Assembly: GCA_002359895.1 (NCBI GenBank)
Contig: DEOB01000004.1
Coordinates: 62,001 to 126,000, forward strand
Length of the DNA: 64,000 nt
Reading direction: 5' to 3'
Source of the DNA: Stenotrophomonas sp. UBA2629
Lineage (GTDB): Bacteria > Pseudomonadota > Gammaproteobacteria > Xanthomonadales > Xanthomonadaceae
The notes beneath the pieces were generated by a model. The model did no database searches and was not told where the DNA came from. It saw only the letters and a program-made list of their open reading frames with translations. Both the position numbers and the translations under genes were made by a program. Positions within the stretch are counted from its first letter, which is position 1, and each line of letters starts with the position of its first letter. This document shows positions 14,320 through 24,255 of this stretch, in pieces.

Positions 14320-16053
14320 TCAGGGTTCAAAGCCCAACAACAGCGGGTCGTGATCTGAACTGCGCCACGGGCCCGACACGTTGCGTCCCTGGTAGCCCAC
14401 ATCGTCAGCCTCATCAGCATTGATGTGCCACTCGGCTGCGCCCTTCAAACGTGCGGCCATACCAGGGCTCAACAGGGCGTGATCCAAACGCCCGGTCAGG
14501 CCGTTGTAGACATAGCTGTAAGGCTGCTCTGCGCCCACCACTTTGAATGCATCCTGCCAACCATCGGCATTCAACGTGCGGATCGGCTCCTCCATCGCAT
14601 AGGCGTTGAAGTCACCCAACAGCACGGCGTCCTTGCTGCCACTGCCGGTGGGGTCGCCCTGCAGCCACTGGTGCAGCTGCCGTGCCGATTCGACACGGGT
14701 GGCGTTCCAGCAACCCTGGCCATCGTTCTGATCGGCATCGGCACCGGTCGCCTCTGAACAACCCTTCGATTTGAAATGGTTGGCTACCACCACGAACGGT
14801 GCACCCTTGCGCCCCATGCGGAACGCCTGCGCCAGCGGCACGCGGCTGCGCTCGCCAAAAGGTTCGCGCTCCAGCACCGCCGGCTTGCCCACCGGGTTCA
14901 CCTTGGTACTGCGGTAGATGATGCCAACGCGGATGGGATTGTCGCCCGGGCCCTGCTTTGCATCGACAAACGTCCAGTCGCCGTCACGGCCTTGGCCTTC
15001 ATTGAGGGCGCGCACCAGCTGATCAATGGCCGAATCCGGGCCATAGCCGTCGTTCTCCAGTTCCATCAAGGCGGCAACATCGGCACCCAGACTGCGAATG
15101 GTGGTGATCAACTTGGCCTGCTGTGCGGCCTGCTGCTCGGCTGTTTTTGCGCCGCGCAGGGTGGGATAACCGCCGCCCTTACCGTCGCCATTGAAGTAGT
15201 TCTCAAGGTTGAACGCAGCGATTCGCAGACCACCGGCCACGGTCGGCGGCTGCAGCGGACGCAGGTCGCCGCTGACCTTCAACGGTGCAGTCAGCTGCAG
15301 GCGGTAGTCGCCATCAAAACCCTGATCAACGATGCCCTGCACCTCGCTCAGCTGTGCGCCAACACGCAGCACGACATCTTCGGCCAGATAGGCCACGCCG
15401 GCCGGGTCGCGCTTGCTGCTGCCATCGTCCAGGCGCAAGCGGCGGCGTGCGTTGTCGGCAATCACCGCCTTCTGCTCCGGGCTGCCGGCGGCGGCCACTT
15501 CGCTGGGCTGCCACAACCGGCCTCCGAAGGCCGCAATAAGTTCGCCGTAACGTGACAGCCCATCCTGTCCGGCCAGCGTCAACGGTGCGGCAATGCGCAC
15601 CTGCATGCCTTCCAGCGCCTCCCAATTGGCCGGCACGTCTTCAAGCACGGTTACCGCCGGTGCCGGACGCGACGCTGCCACGGCCACCCTGTCGGCCTGC
15701 AAGGTGGTCAGCGATTGATCACTCTTGCCCGCCGCCTGTTCCTGCACCGTGCCGCTGATGCGCAGCCATTGGCCCACCTGCACGTCCTGGCCGTCAGGCA
15801 AGCGCACAAACAGCGCGTCTGACGTTGTGGCATCACCATCGCCGGCGTCCTGCACATACACCCCACCCAGGCCCTCACGCATGTCGGCAGTGACCATGCC
15901 TTCCACCGTCACCGGCCTGCCCTCATAAGGACTGCGCTCGGCACTGCCCTGCACCTTGCCAATGGGCAACAACGTTGCCGGTGACGCCGCCAGCACGGTG
16001 CTGGCGCAGGCCGCAGACAGGGCCAGGGCGAGTAAGGACGGGGAACAGCGCAT
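14320..16053 (-). CDS. Secreted endonuclease of the ExeM/NucH type
   Basis: A secreted nuclease of 577 residues. The signal peptide is MRCSPSLLALALSAACASTV with likely cleavage after VLA-A (about residue 22). An OB-fold region follows (VTVEGMVTADM, about 50-130), then an endonuclease/exonuclease/phosphatase domain from about residue 285: AAFNLENYF, LMELENDGYG (metal Glu), VVANHFKSKG (His), LLGDFNAYAMEEP (Asp and Asn), and SSDHDPLLLGF (Asp-His). The catalytic set is complete. ATG 16053 has CGGAG eight bases upstream. Related ExeM in Shewanella degrades extracellular DNA in biofilms; that role is an inference here. Confidence 0.9.
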   Translation of the reverse strand: MRCSPSLLALALSAACASTVLAASPATLLPIGKVQGSAERSPYEGRPVTVEGMVTADMREGLGGVYVQDAGDGDATTSDALFVRLPDGQDVQVGQWLRISGTVQEQAAGKSDQSLTTLQADRVAVAASRPAPAVTVLEDVPANWEALEGMQVRIAAPLTLAGQDGLSRYGELIAAFGGRLWQPSEVAAAGSPEQKAVIADNARRRLRLDDGSSKRDPAGVAYLAEDVVLRVGAQLSEVQGIVDQGFDGDYRLQLTAPLKVSGDLRPLQPPTVAGGLRIAAFNLENYFNGDGKGGGYPTLRGAKTAEQQAAQQAKLITTIRSLGADVAALMELENDGYGPDSAIDQLVRALNEGQGRDGDWTFVDAKQGPGDNPIRVGIIYRSTKVNPVGKPAVLEREPFGERSRVPLAQAFRMGRKGAPFVVVANHFKSKGCSEATGADADQNDGQGCWNATRVESARQLHQWLQGDPTGSGSKDAVLLGDFNAYAMEEPIRTLNADGWQDAFKVVGAEQPYSYVYNGLTGRLDHALLSPGMAARLKGAAEWHINADEADDVGYQGRNVSGPWRSSDHDPLLLGFEP

Positions 16054-16097
16054 GGACGACTCCGATGGAAAACGAAACAAGGGTGCGGAAAACAGAA

Positions 16098-16120
16098 GCG
16101 CCGCCTCAAGAAGGCGGCGC
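16098..16120. repeat. GC-rich inverted repeat
   Basis: GCGCCGCC and GGCGGCGC form a perfect 8-bp stem with a 7-base loop in the 120-base gap between the nuclease and cytochrome genes. Following the cytochrome gene on the minus strand it may act as a terminator, although only a weak T run follows. Confidence 0.55.
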
Positions 16121-16173
16121 GGAATATTCTGCACCAATCAGGCCGGCTGCCTGCTGCCGAGTCTGGCGGCTTT

Positions 16174-16692
16174 TTATTTCAGATTGCCCAGCATCCAATC
16201 GACCGCGGCGTGGATCTGCTCCTCGCTGAGACCGGCATTGCCACCTTTGGGCGGCATGATCCCGCCATCCGGGCCGGTGTAACCCTCGATGGCGTGCTTG
16301 TAGAGCGTGTCCTTGCCCTGGGCGATGCGTGCATCCCAGTGCGAGTGATCCAGCGTCGGCGCCTTGCCTACGCCGGTGGTGTGACAGGCGGTGCACAGGT
16401 TGTCGAAGATCACCTTGCCGTCCAGCGTGCCGCCGTAGGCACCACTGGCCATCGCCGCCGCAGAGGCGGCCGCAGCGGCCGCAGCCTGTGCCGACGCACC
16501 GGTGGCACCGGCATACACCGCCCCTACCGGCGCAATGCGTTCTTCAACGCGCTTGACCGCCGTAGGCGACAACTCGGTGGGAATGACGTTCTGCAGGTAG
16601 GCCGCAAAGATGATCAGCCCAATCGTGATGATGGCCAGAATGCCGATCACGATGGAAAAGCGCTTGAGAAACTCGAGGTCGTAATTCCGCAC
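16174..16692 (-). CDS. Membrane-anchored c-type cytochrome (cytochrome c5 family)
   Basis: A monohaem electron carrier on the periplasmic face of the inner membrane. The 172-residue protein has an N-terminal transmembrane helix (FSIVIGILAIITIGLIIFAA, 12-31), an Ala-rich linker (about 66-85), and a cytochrome c domain with CTACH haem attachment (about 100-104) and the axial Met in GGIMPPKGG. The c5 type is common beside cytochrome oxidases, but none is adjacent here. The Ala tract of the linker is probably a flexible tether. Confidence 0.9.
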   Translation of the reverse strand: MRNYDLEFLKRFSIVIGILAIITIGLIIFAAYLQNVIPTELSPTAVKRVEERIAPVGAVYAGATGASAQAAAAAAASAAAMASGAYGGTLDGKVIFDNLCTACHTTGVGKAPTLDHSHWDARIAQGKDTLYKHAIEGYTGPDGGIMPPKGGNAGLSEEQIHAAVDWMLGNLK

Positions 16693-16840
16693 GTCTCAAC
16701 ACCCCTGGCGAGTAGTCGGTGGACCATGGCTGCTGGCGAGTATAGACCAGCGAATGCCACCGCCTGCAATGGGTGTGGGCAGCGCAATGTGTGCGGCAAC
16801 GCAGCATCCGCGCGGCGCTGATATCACTGCGTCGATGATC

Positions 16841-17458
16841 TCAGGCCGTGGGCGAGGCCCCTGCCGCGCGCAGGCACAGTGCACTGATCGCATCGACCAG
16901 ATGCTCGCCATCACGCAGCCCATCGCGACTGGGCGCGGTCGGCCCCACCAGCGCTTCGGTAAACGCACCCACGATGCAGGCTGCGCTGATGTCCAGATCC
17001 TGCGCGGGCAACTCGCCGCTGCGCACGCCATCACTGAGGATGCGCTTGAACACATCACCAAACAGTCGCCGACAGCGGATGCGCTCGGCTTCCACTTCCG
17101 GGTCCACCGGCTCGGCGATGAAGGCATAGGCCAGCCCCGGGCCGGCCATGGCGCGGCGCACGAACGAGGCCACCGACCGCTGCAGGCGCTGCGGCGCGGG
17201 CAGCGCTTCATCGGCGATGGCCTCAAGGATCTCCAGTTCGTGCTCCACCGCAGCGGTAAGCACCTCCACGAACAGCTCGGCCTTGGACGGAAAGTGGCGG
17301 TAAATCAGCCCGGTGGACACCCCCGCCTCGGCCGCCACGGCGGTGATCGGCGCGTTGCGGTAGCCGCCGGCGGCGACCAGCCGACGGGCCGCAGCCAGAA
17401 TCGCCTCACGGTTGCCGGCGAGGCGTTTTTCCATCAATTCCGAGCGTTTGTAAGCCAT
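16841..17458 (-). CDS. TetR-family regulator, divergent to the leucine catabolic genes
   Basis: A 205-residue TetR repressor with N-terminal helix-turn-helix (ITAVAAEAGVSTGLIYRHF, about 38-56) and a TetR C-terminal ligand domain. It is transcribed divergently from isovaleryl-CoA dehydrogenase with 144 bases between starts, and that gap contains a TTCAA/TTGAA palindrome. By position it most likely represses the liu-type genes and is released by a branched-chain acyl-CoA, like the TetR-type LiuQ described in other proteobacteria. The ligand is inferred, not seen. Confidence 0.85.
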   Translation of the reverse strand: MAYKRSELMEKRLAGNREAILAAARRLVAAGGYRNAPITAVAAEAGVSTGLIYRHFPSKAELFVEVLTAAVEHELEILEAIADEALPAPQRLQRSVASFVRRAMAGPGLAYAFIAEPVDPEVEAERIRCRRLFGDVFKRILSDGVRSGELPAQDLDISAACIVGAFTEALVGPTAPSRDGLRDGEHLVDAISALCLRAAGASPTA

Positions 17459-17472
17459 GCGTTGATTCTAGG

Positions 17473-17496
17473 TTCAATTTTTGAATTTGTGTTCAC
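17473..17496. promoter_or_regulatory. Candidate TetR operator in the liu intergenic region
   Basis: TTCAA-TTT-TTGAA (17473-17485) is a perfect palindrome, and its right arm TTGAA is repeated in inverted sense by GTTCA ten bases on (17490-17494). The overlapping arms lie 15 bases upstream of the tetR start codon in an otherwise AT-rich stretch of a GC-rich genome. Confidence 0.45.
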
Positions 17497-17602
17497 TTTT
17501 TTGCCGCGACCCGCTAGGCTGCGCGCAAACGCCCGTGTTGACGGCCCCGCCGTCGCCCCCATCCCGGAGCGCCCCTCGCCAAGTAGTACCGGAGCCGCCC
17601 CC

Positions 17603-18766
17603 ATGCACATCCCGTCCCTGTCCTTTGATCTCGGCGAAGAGATCGACATGCTGCGCGAAAGCGTGGCCCAGTTCGCCGCCGCGCACATTGCGCCGCTGGC
17701 CGCCGAGGCCGACGCAACCAACCACTTCCCCAACCAACTGTGGCGCCAGCTCGGCGAGCAGGGCCTGTTGGGCATGACCGTGGAAGAGAAATACGGCGGC
17801 AGTGGCATGGGCTATCTGGCGCATGTGGTGGCAATGGAGGAGATTTCGCGCGCGTCCGGCGGCATTGGCCTGTCCTACGGCGCGCATTCCAATCTGTGCC
17901 TCAACCAGCTGCGCAAGAACGGCAATGAAGCGCAGAAGCAGCGTTACCTGCCCAAGCTGTGCAGCGGTGAACATATCGGTGCGTTGGCGATGAGTGAGCC
18001 GGGCGCCGGTTCGGACGTGGTGTCGATGAAGCTGCGCGCGGACAAGCGCGGCGATCACTACGTGCTCAACGGCAACAAGATGTGGATCACCAACGGCCCC
18101 GACGCCGACGTGCTGGTGGTGTATGCCAAGACCGATGCCAGCGCCGGTTCGCGCGGCATCACTGCCTTCCTGATCGAAAAAGGCATGAAGGGTTTTTCCA
18201 CCGCGCAGAAGCTGGACAAGCTTGGCATGCGTTCGTCCAACACCTGTGAGTTGGTGTTCCAGGATTGCGAAGTTCCGGCGGAGAACGTGCTGGGCGACGT
18301 GGGCGGCGGCGTGAAGGTGCTGATGTCCGGCCTGGATTTCGAACGCGTGGTGCTGTCCGGCGGCCCGCTGGGCCTGATGGCCGCAGCGCTGGATGTGGTG
18401 CTGCCGTATGTGCATGAGCGCAAGCAGTTTGGCGAGGCGATCGGCACGTTCCAGCTGATCCAGGCCAAGCTGGCCGACATGTATGTCGGCTTCAACGCAT
18501 GCCGCGCGTATGTGTACGCAGTGGCCAAGGCCTGCGACCAGGGCCGTACCACCCGTCAGGATGCGGCTGGCGCGATTCTGTATTCAGCGGAAAAAGCGAC
18601 ATGGGCCGCAGGCGAAGCCATCCAGATCCTGGGCGGCAACGGCTACATCAACGAGTACCCCGCCGGCCGTTTGTGGCGCGACGCCAAGCTGTATGAAATT
18701 GGCGCCGGCACCTCGGAGATCCGCCGCATGTTGATCGGCCGCGAGTTGTTCCAGAAGACCGCTTGA
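17603..18766 (+). CDS. liuA: Isovaleryl-CoA dehydrogenase
   Basis: An FAD flavoprotein oxidising isovaleryl-CoA to 3-methylcrotonyl-CoA in leucine breakdown, passing electrons to ETF. The protein is 387 residues from ATG 17603, which has CGGAG eight bases upstream. Acyl-CoA dehydrogenase signatures are GALAMSEPGAGSD and WITNGPDADV for FAD and substrate, QLIQAKLADM, and QILGGNGYINEYP near the end. The catalytic Glu of the isovaleryl subgroup lies in the LDFERVVLSGG segment, as in human IVD. The reading frame is open far upstream but that part has no coding character. It leads the carboxylase genes at 18971 and 20601. Confidence 0.93.
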   Translation: MHIPSLSFDLGEEIDMLRESVAQFAAAHIAPLAAEADATNHFPNQLWRQLGEQGLLGMTVEEKYGGSGMGYLAHVVAMEEISRASGGIGLSYGAHSNLCLNQLRKNGNEAQKQRYLPKLCSGEHIGALAMSEPGAGSDVVSMKLRADKRGDHYVLNGNKMWITNGPDADVLVVYAKTDASAGSRGITAFLIEKGMKGFSTAQKLDKLGMRSSNTCELVFQDCEVPAENVLGDVGGGVKVLMSGLDFERVVLSGGPLGLMAAALDVVLPYVHERKQFGEAIGTFQLIQAKLADMYVGFNACRAYVYAVAKACDQGRTTRQDAAGAILYSAEKATWAAGEAIQILGGNGYINEYPAGRLWRDAKLYEIGAGTSEIRRMLIGRELFQKTA

Positions 18767-18775
18767 TGCTCGTGA

Positions 18776-18821
18776 GCCCTTCTTCCGCATGCGGGAGAGG
18801 GGTTGGGCTGAGGGCAGGCTT
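18776..18821. repeat. Dispersed hairpin repeat, copy 4 (inverted orientation)
   Basis: AGCCCTTCTTCCGCATGCGG followed by GAGAGGGGTTGGGCTGAGGGCAG. Its reverse complement matches the copy at 61691 over CTGCCCTCANCCCAACCCCT and the CTCCCGC stem. It lies between liuA and liuB. Confidence 0.6.
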
Positions 18822-18851
18822 TCAGCGCACGAACCTGAAGTGCCAAGAGCC

Positions 18852-18907
18852 TCCTCATCCGCCCCTTCAGCCAAGAAGGCGCCTGCACCCCGCTCGCGGG
18901 AGAAGAG
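18852..18907. repeat. Dispersed hairpin repeat, copy 5 (interrupted)
   Basis: Begins CCTCATCCGCCCCTTC and ends CCGCTCGCGGGAGAAGAG like copies 1 and 3, but the middle (AGCCAAGAAGGCGCCTG) is different, as if expanded or recombined. With copy 4 it fills the 204-base liuA-liuB gap as an inverted pair. Confidence 0.5.
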
Positions 18908-18970
18908 AATAAAAGCCCGGCGTCTTTGCGTTGAGCCGGCATGCTCCAGAACCTCCAGGAATTCGCAGCC

Positions 18971-20581
18971 ATGACCGTACTCACCACCCAGCTGCAACCC
19001 GGCAGCGACACGTTTGAAGCCAACCGCGCCGCCATGCAGGTGCAGGTCGATGATCTTCGCGCCACGCTGGAAACCACCGCGCGCGGTGGCAGCGATGCTG
19101 CACGTGCAAAGCACACCGCACGCGGCAAGCTGCTGGTGCGTGAGCGCATTGATGCCTTGCTCGACCCCGGCAGTCCATTTCTTGAAGTAGCGCCACTGGC
19201 CGCGCACGGCATGTATGCAGACCCGGTTCCGGGTGCCGGCATGGTTGCCGGTGTCGGCCGCGTCTGCGGTGTGGAATGCCTGATCGTCGCCAACGATGCC
19301 ACCGTCAAAGGCGGCACCTATTACCCGGTGACGGTAAAGAAACATCTGCGCGCGCAGGAGATCGCCCAGCAGAATCGTTTGCCGTGCATCTACCTGGTGG
19401 ATTCCGGTGGCGCGTTCCTGCCACTGCAGGACGAGGTGTTCCCGGACCGCGACCACTTCGGCCGCATCTTCTACAACCAGGCCAATCTGTCGGCGCAGGG
19501 CATTCCGCAGATCGCCTGTGTGATGGGCAGTTGCACCGCAGGCGGCGCCTATGTGCCGGCGATGAGCGATGAAACGGTCATCGTCAAAGAACAAGGCACC
19601 ATTTTCCTGGGCGGCCCGCCGCTGGTGAAAGCAGCCACCGGTGAAGTGGTCAGCGCGGAAGAACTGGGCGGCGCCGATGTGCATACGCGCATTTCCGGCG
19701 TTGCCGACCATATGGCCGACAACGATCTGCAGGCGCTTGCGCGCGTGCGCGGCATCATCGCCAGCCTCAACTGGCACAAGCCTGCCCCGGCAGTGACCCT
19801 GCAGGCCGATGAAGCGCCGCTGTTCGACGCGCATGAGCTGTACGGTGTGATTCCCAGCGATACGCGCAAACCGTATGACGTGCGTGAAGTGATCATGCGC
19901 GTGGTCGATGGCTCGCGCTTTGATGAATTCAAACCGCGTTACGGCAACACGCTGGTGACGGGTTTTGCGCATGTGCACGGCCATCCGGTCGGCATCATCG
20001 CCAACAACGGCATTCTGTTTTCCGAATCGGCACTCAAAGGCGCGCACTTCATCGAGCTGTGCTGCCAGCGCAATATTCCATTGGTGTTTCTGCAGAACAT
20101 CACCGGCTTCATGGTCGGTCGCAAGTACGAACACGGCGGCATCGCCAAAGACGGTGCCAAGCTGGTGATGGCGGTGGCCAATGCGCGCGTGCCCAAGTAC
20201 ACGGTGGTGATTGGCGGTTCGTTTGGGGCCGGTAACTACGGCATGTGTGGACGTGCGTACTCGCCCCACTTCCTGTGGATGTGGCCAAACGCGCGCATCG
20301 GTGTGATGGGCGGTGAGCAGGCGGCCAGCGTACTCGCCACGGTCAAGCGTGACGGCATCGAAGCCAAGGGCGGTGCGTGGTCGGCCGATGAGGAAGATGC
20401 ATTCAAGCAGCCCATTCGCGACCAGTTCGAGCAGCAGGGTCACCCGTACTACGCCAGTGCGCGGCTATGGGACGACGGCGTGATCGACCCGGCCGACACC
20501 CGCCGTATTCTCGGCCTGGCATTGGCTGCCAGCCTCAACGCACCTTCGCAGGAAACACGCTTCGGCGTGTTCCGGATGTAA
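18971..20581 (+). CDS. liuB: 3-Methylcrotonyl-CoA carboxylase, carboxyltransferase (beta) subunit
   Basis: Transfers CO2 from carboxybiotin to 3-methylcrotonyl-CoA, giving 3-methylglutaconyl-CoA in leucine catabolism. The 536-residue protein has ARGKLLVRERIDALLDPGSP, the N-half acyl-CoA pocket, PCIYLVDSGGAFLPLQDEVF and GSCTAGGAYVPAMSDE, and in the C half QNITGFMVG and GGSFGAGNYGMCGRAY, all hallmarks of MCC beta rather than propionyl-CoA carboxylase. ATG 18971 has AGGA upstream. It is followed 19 bases later by the alpha subunit gene. Confidence 0.95.
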   Translation: MTVLTTQLQPGSDTFEANRAAMQVQVDDLRATLETTARGGSDAARAKHTARGKLLVRERIDALLDPGSPFLEVAPLAAHGMYADPVPGAGMVAGVGRVCGVECLIVANDATVKGGTYYPVTVKKHLRAQEIAQQNRLPCIYLVDSGGAFLPLQDEVFPDRDHFGRIFYNQANLSAQGIPQIACVMGSCTAGGAYVPAMSDETVIVKEQGTIFLGGPPLVKAATGEVVSAEELGGADVHTRISGVADHMADNDLQALARVRGIIASLNWHKPAPAVTLQADEAPLFDAHELYGVIPSDTRKPYDVREVIMRVVDGSRFDEFKPRYGNTLVTGFAHVHGHPVGIIANNGILFSESALKGAHFIELCCQRNIPLVFLQNITGFMVGRKYEHGGIAKDGAKLVMAVANARVPKYTVVIGGSFGAGNYGMCGRAYSPHFLWMWPNARIGVMGGEQAASVLATVKRDGIEAKGGAWSADEEDAFKQPIRDQFEQQGHPYYASARLWDDGVIDPADTRRILGLALAASLNAPSQETRFGVFRM

Positions 20582-20600
20582 CGGCGACCGGAGACTTTTC

Positions 20601-22571
<1,971 letters not shown>

Positions 22572-22586
22572 TTACCCGCCTATCCA

Positions 22587-23765
22587 TCAGGTGGCTTTTT
22601 CCCAGACGGCCTCACCCGGATCAAACTCGGTTGTGGTCATCACCTCATCTCTCAGGCCAAATCCACAGATGGCCAATGGGCTTTGTTCCATCGGATCGAA
22701 GCCCAGTGCCTGCTCGATGTCACGCTCGTTTATGGCCGCGGTGACAAATGCTCCCAACCCAAGTTCGGTCGCGCATGTCAGGAGCAGTTGAGAGAGGTGC
22801 CCCACATCCAGTGTTACCGCGCGGTAAGCCTTCGCATGATCGCGGTACTTCCAATGCAACCGATCAAAGCGTGGCGCCAGCACGATCAACACATGCGCGT
22901 TGGCAAACCAATGCTGCCCTGCCACGAAATCCACAGTGAGTCCTGCATCGACTTCGAATGCACCGGGCATGGGTGTCAGTGCGTGCTCAAGCGGATGATA
23001 GTGATAGATGCCGCGATCAAGCCCATCGACGTGCTGGACGATGATGTATGCCTCGGTAGCATGCAGGCCACCGGCTGACGGCGCATTTCTTTTGATGAAG
23101 ACGCTGTTTTCATCCAAGAGGTAACGGCCCGTTGCACCCAGAACACGCTGCAACAGCTGTGAGACGGTGCTGAGCTGCAACTGCTGGGATACATCAAAGT
23201 TCCGGCATGTGCAGCGTTGCCGCAGACGCTGATCGGCATCGTCGATGGGCACGGCAGGCAATACGACACGGGTTCCAAGCGGTGGCTTTGTCACTGCCGG
23301 TGGTGGGCCAAAGCGTGCCTGCAGGCCAGCGGCAGTCTGGATTCCTGCCGACTCGATCGCCGCCGCACTGTCCCTTCCGTTCCATCGGGATTGCCAGTGC
23401 ACCATTGCCGCAGGCCCCCACCAACCCATCGTCCTCATGCGCTCATCGCGTGCTGCGACCGCCCTTGAATCGTCTTTGACAAGCAGCAGGCCTTTCTCGA
23501 TCAGATCCAGAACCTGCGGCTCGGACGACACCGCAGTGGCCGTCCAGACCTCGGCATCGTAGTCGCCCAACAGCTTCAGCATTTCGTGGGATATCTCTAC
23601 CGGCGCGTCCAGGTGCGGCGCCAATGCCAGCCAGCAGGTGCGGGGCATCATGCCGTTTCCCCCGTGCAGAACATCGTCCAGGCTGAATATCTGCTCGCGC
23701 TTGGATTCCAGGAAAAGATGCTTGCAACGACGCACGAGCATTGTGGTGGTTGGCACTGACATCAT
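22587..23765 (-). CDS. SagB-like FMN dehydrogenase, putative peptide-maturation dehydrogenase
   Basis: A 392-residue protein whose C-terminal half is a nitroreductase-fold domain of the SagB type: RCTCRNF (184-190), NAPSAGGLHATEAY (228-240), GIYHYHP (252-258) and YRAVTLDVGHLSQ (314-326) are the FMN and thiazoline-oxidase landmarks. The first 170 residues are not a known domain to me but contain a winged-helix-like VLDLIEKGLLLV. SagB enzymes oxidise azolines in RiPP peptides. The gene is divergent from a small peptide gene with NHLP-like leader, 162 bases away, and I recall a family called putative peptide maturation dehydrogenase with this layout in Xanthomonads. No YcaO cyclodehydratase is present, so the real substrate bond is unknown. 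Confidence 0.82.
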   Translation of the reverse strand: MMSVPTTTMLVRRCKHLFLESKREQIFSLDDVLHGGNGMMPRTCWLALAPHLDAPVEISHEMLKLLGDYDAEVWTATAVSSEPQVLDLIEKGLLLVKDDSRAVAARDERMRTMGWWGPAAMVHWQSRWNGRDSAAAIESAGIQTAAGLQARFGPPPAVTKPPLGTRVVLPAVPIDDADQRLRQRCTCRNFDVSQQLQLSTVSQLLQRVLGATGRYLLDENSVFIKRNAPSAGGLHATEAYIIVQHVDGLDRGIYHYHPLEHALTPMPGAFEVDAGLTVDFVAGQHWFANAHVLIVLAPRFDRLHWKYRDHAKAYRAVTLDVGHLSQLLLTCATELGLGAFVTAAINERDIEQALGFDPMEQSPLAICGFGLRDEVMTTTEFDPGEAVWEKAT

Positions 23766-23927
23766 CCGCTGAAAGAATCACTTGTTGTCGGCATCAGTAC
23801 GGAATGATTAAGCGCCATCCGCACAGATTGCTCAAGTTGCAGCATCCCGTTCCGCTACCGATGACTAACCTGCTTTCACCATGCCCTCCATGGCTGAAAA
23901 TTCCTTTACTTTTACCGGTTGAATGCA

Positions 23928-24236
23928 ATGAGCGACGAGAAAAAGCCCCTTTCCACCGAAGACGCCGTGAAGCTGCTCGATCTGCTGGCGTCGGACGATG
24001 CATTCCGTGAGATCTTTTCCCAGGACCCAGCGCAGGCATTGCAGTCGATCAGCCCGGCCGCTGCCGAGTCCGGCAATTGCTGCCTACCGGGTGGGCCGCT
24101 GGCAAGCAAAGAAGAGTTCCAGCAATCCCGCGACCAGCTTCTGCAACACCTGGCCGCCAATGCCGCCTTCTATGTTCCCCATTGCTTTGTCACTGGCCAG
24201 ATCGATGCATCCCTGCAGCGCAAGCCCAAGCCCTGA
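23928..24236 (+). CDS. Putative RiPP precursor with nitrile-hydratase-like leader
   Basis: A 102-residue peptide from ATG 23928 (TTG 23919 would add three residues). The first 40 residues form an amphipathic leader-like segment, STEDAVKLLDLLASDDAF then FSQDPAQALQSI, resembling the NHLP leader used for modified peptides (pattern F-R-x-L/F-x-x-D-P-x-x-A-L). A Cys-Cys pair at 51-52 (GNCCLPGG) and Cys86 (VPHCFVTG) are the likely modification sites. It matches what I recall as the NHLP-related RiPP peptide family of Xanthomonads, which co-occurs with the SagB-like and cyclase genes found on either side here. The mature product and modification are unknown. Its 3' end faces the cyclase gene 19 bases away. 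Confidence 0.78.
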   Translation: MSDEKKPLSTEDAVKLLDLLASDDAFREIFSQDPAQALQSISPAAAESGNCCLPGGPLASKEEFQQSRDQLLQHLAANAAFYVPHCFVTGQIDASLQRKPKP

Positions 24237-24255
24237 GTTCCAGGCAGAATCGGAT

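Noticed and set aside
16754..17602. Open frame extending isovaleryl-CoA dehydrogenase upstream by about 280 codons
   Set aside because: It is antisense to the tetR gene and lacks similarity to the dehydrogenase family; ATG 17603 has a good ribosome site and gives the usual length.
18584..20443. 619-codon minus-strand frame opposite liuB
   Set aside because: Antisense shadow; liuB is a firm identification in the other direction.
22587..24236. A classical thiazole/oxazole microcin cluster
   Set aside because: No YcaO cyclodehydratase, E1-like partner or exporter gene in the window; only the dehydrogenase-like protein and peptide are present, so I describe it as RiPP-like only.
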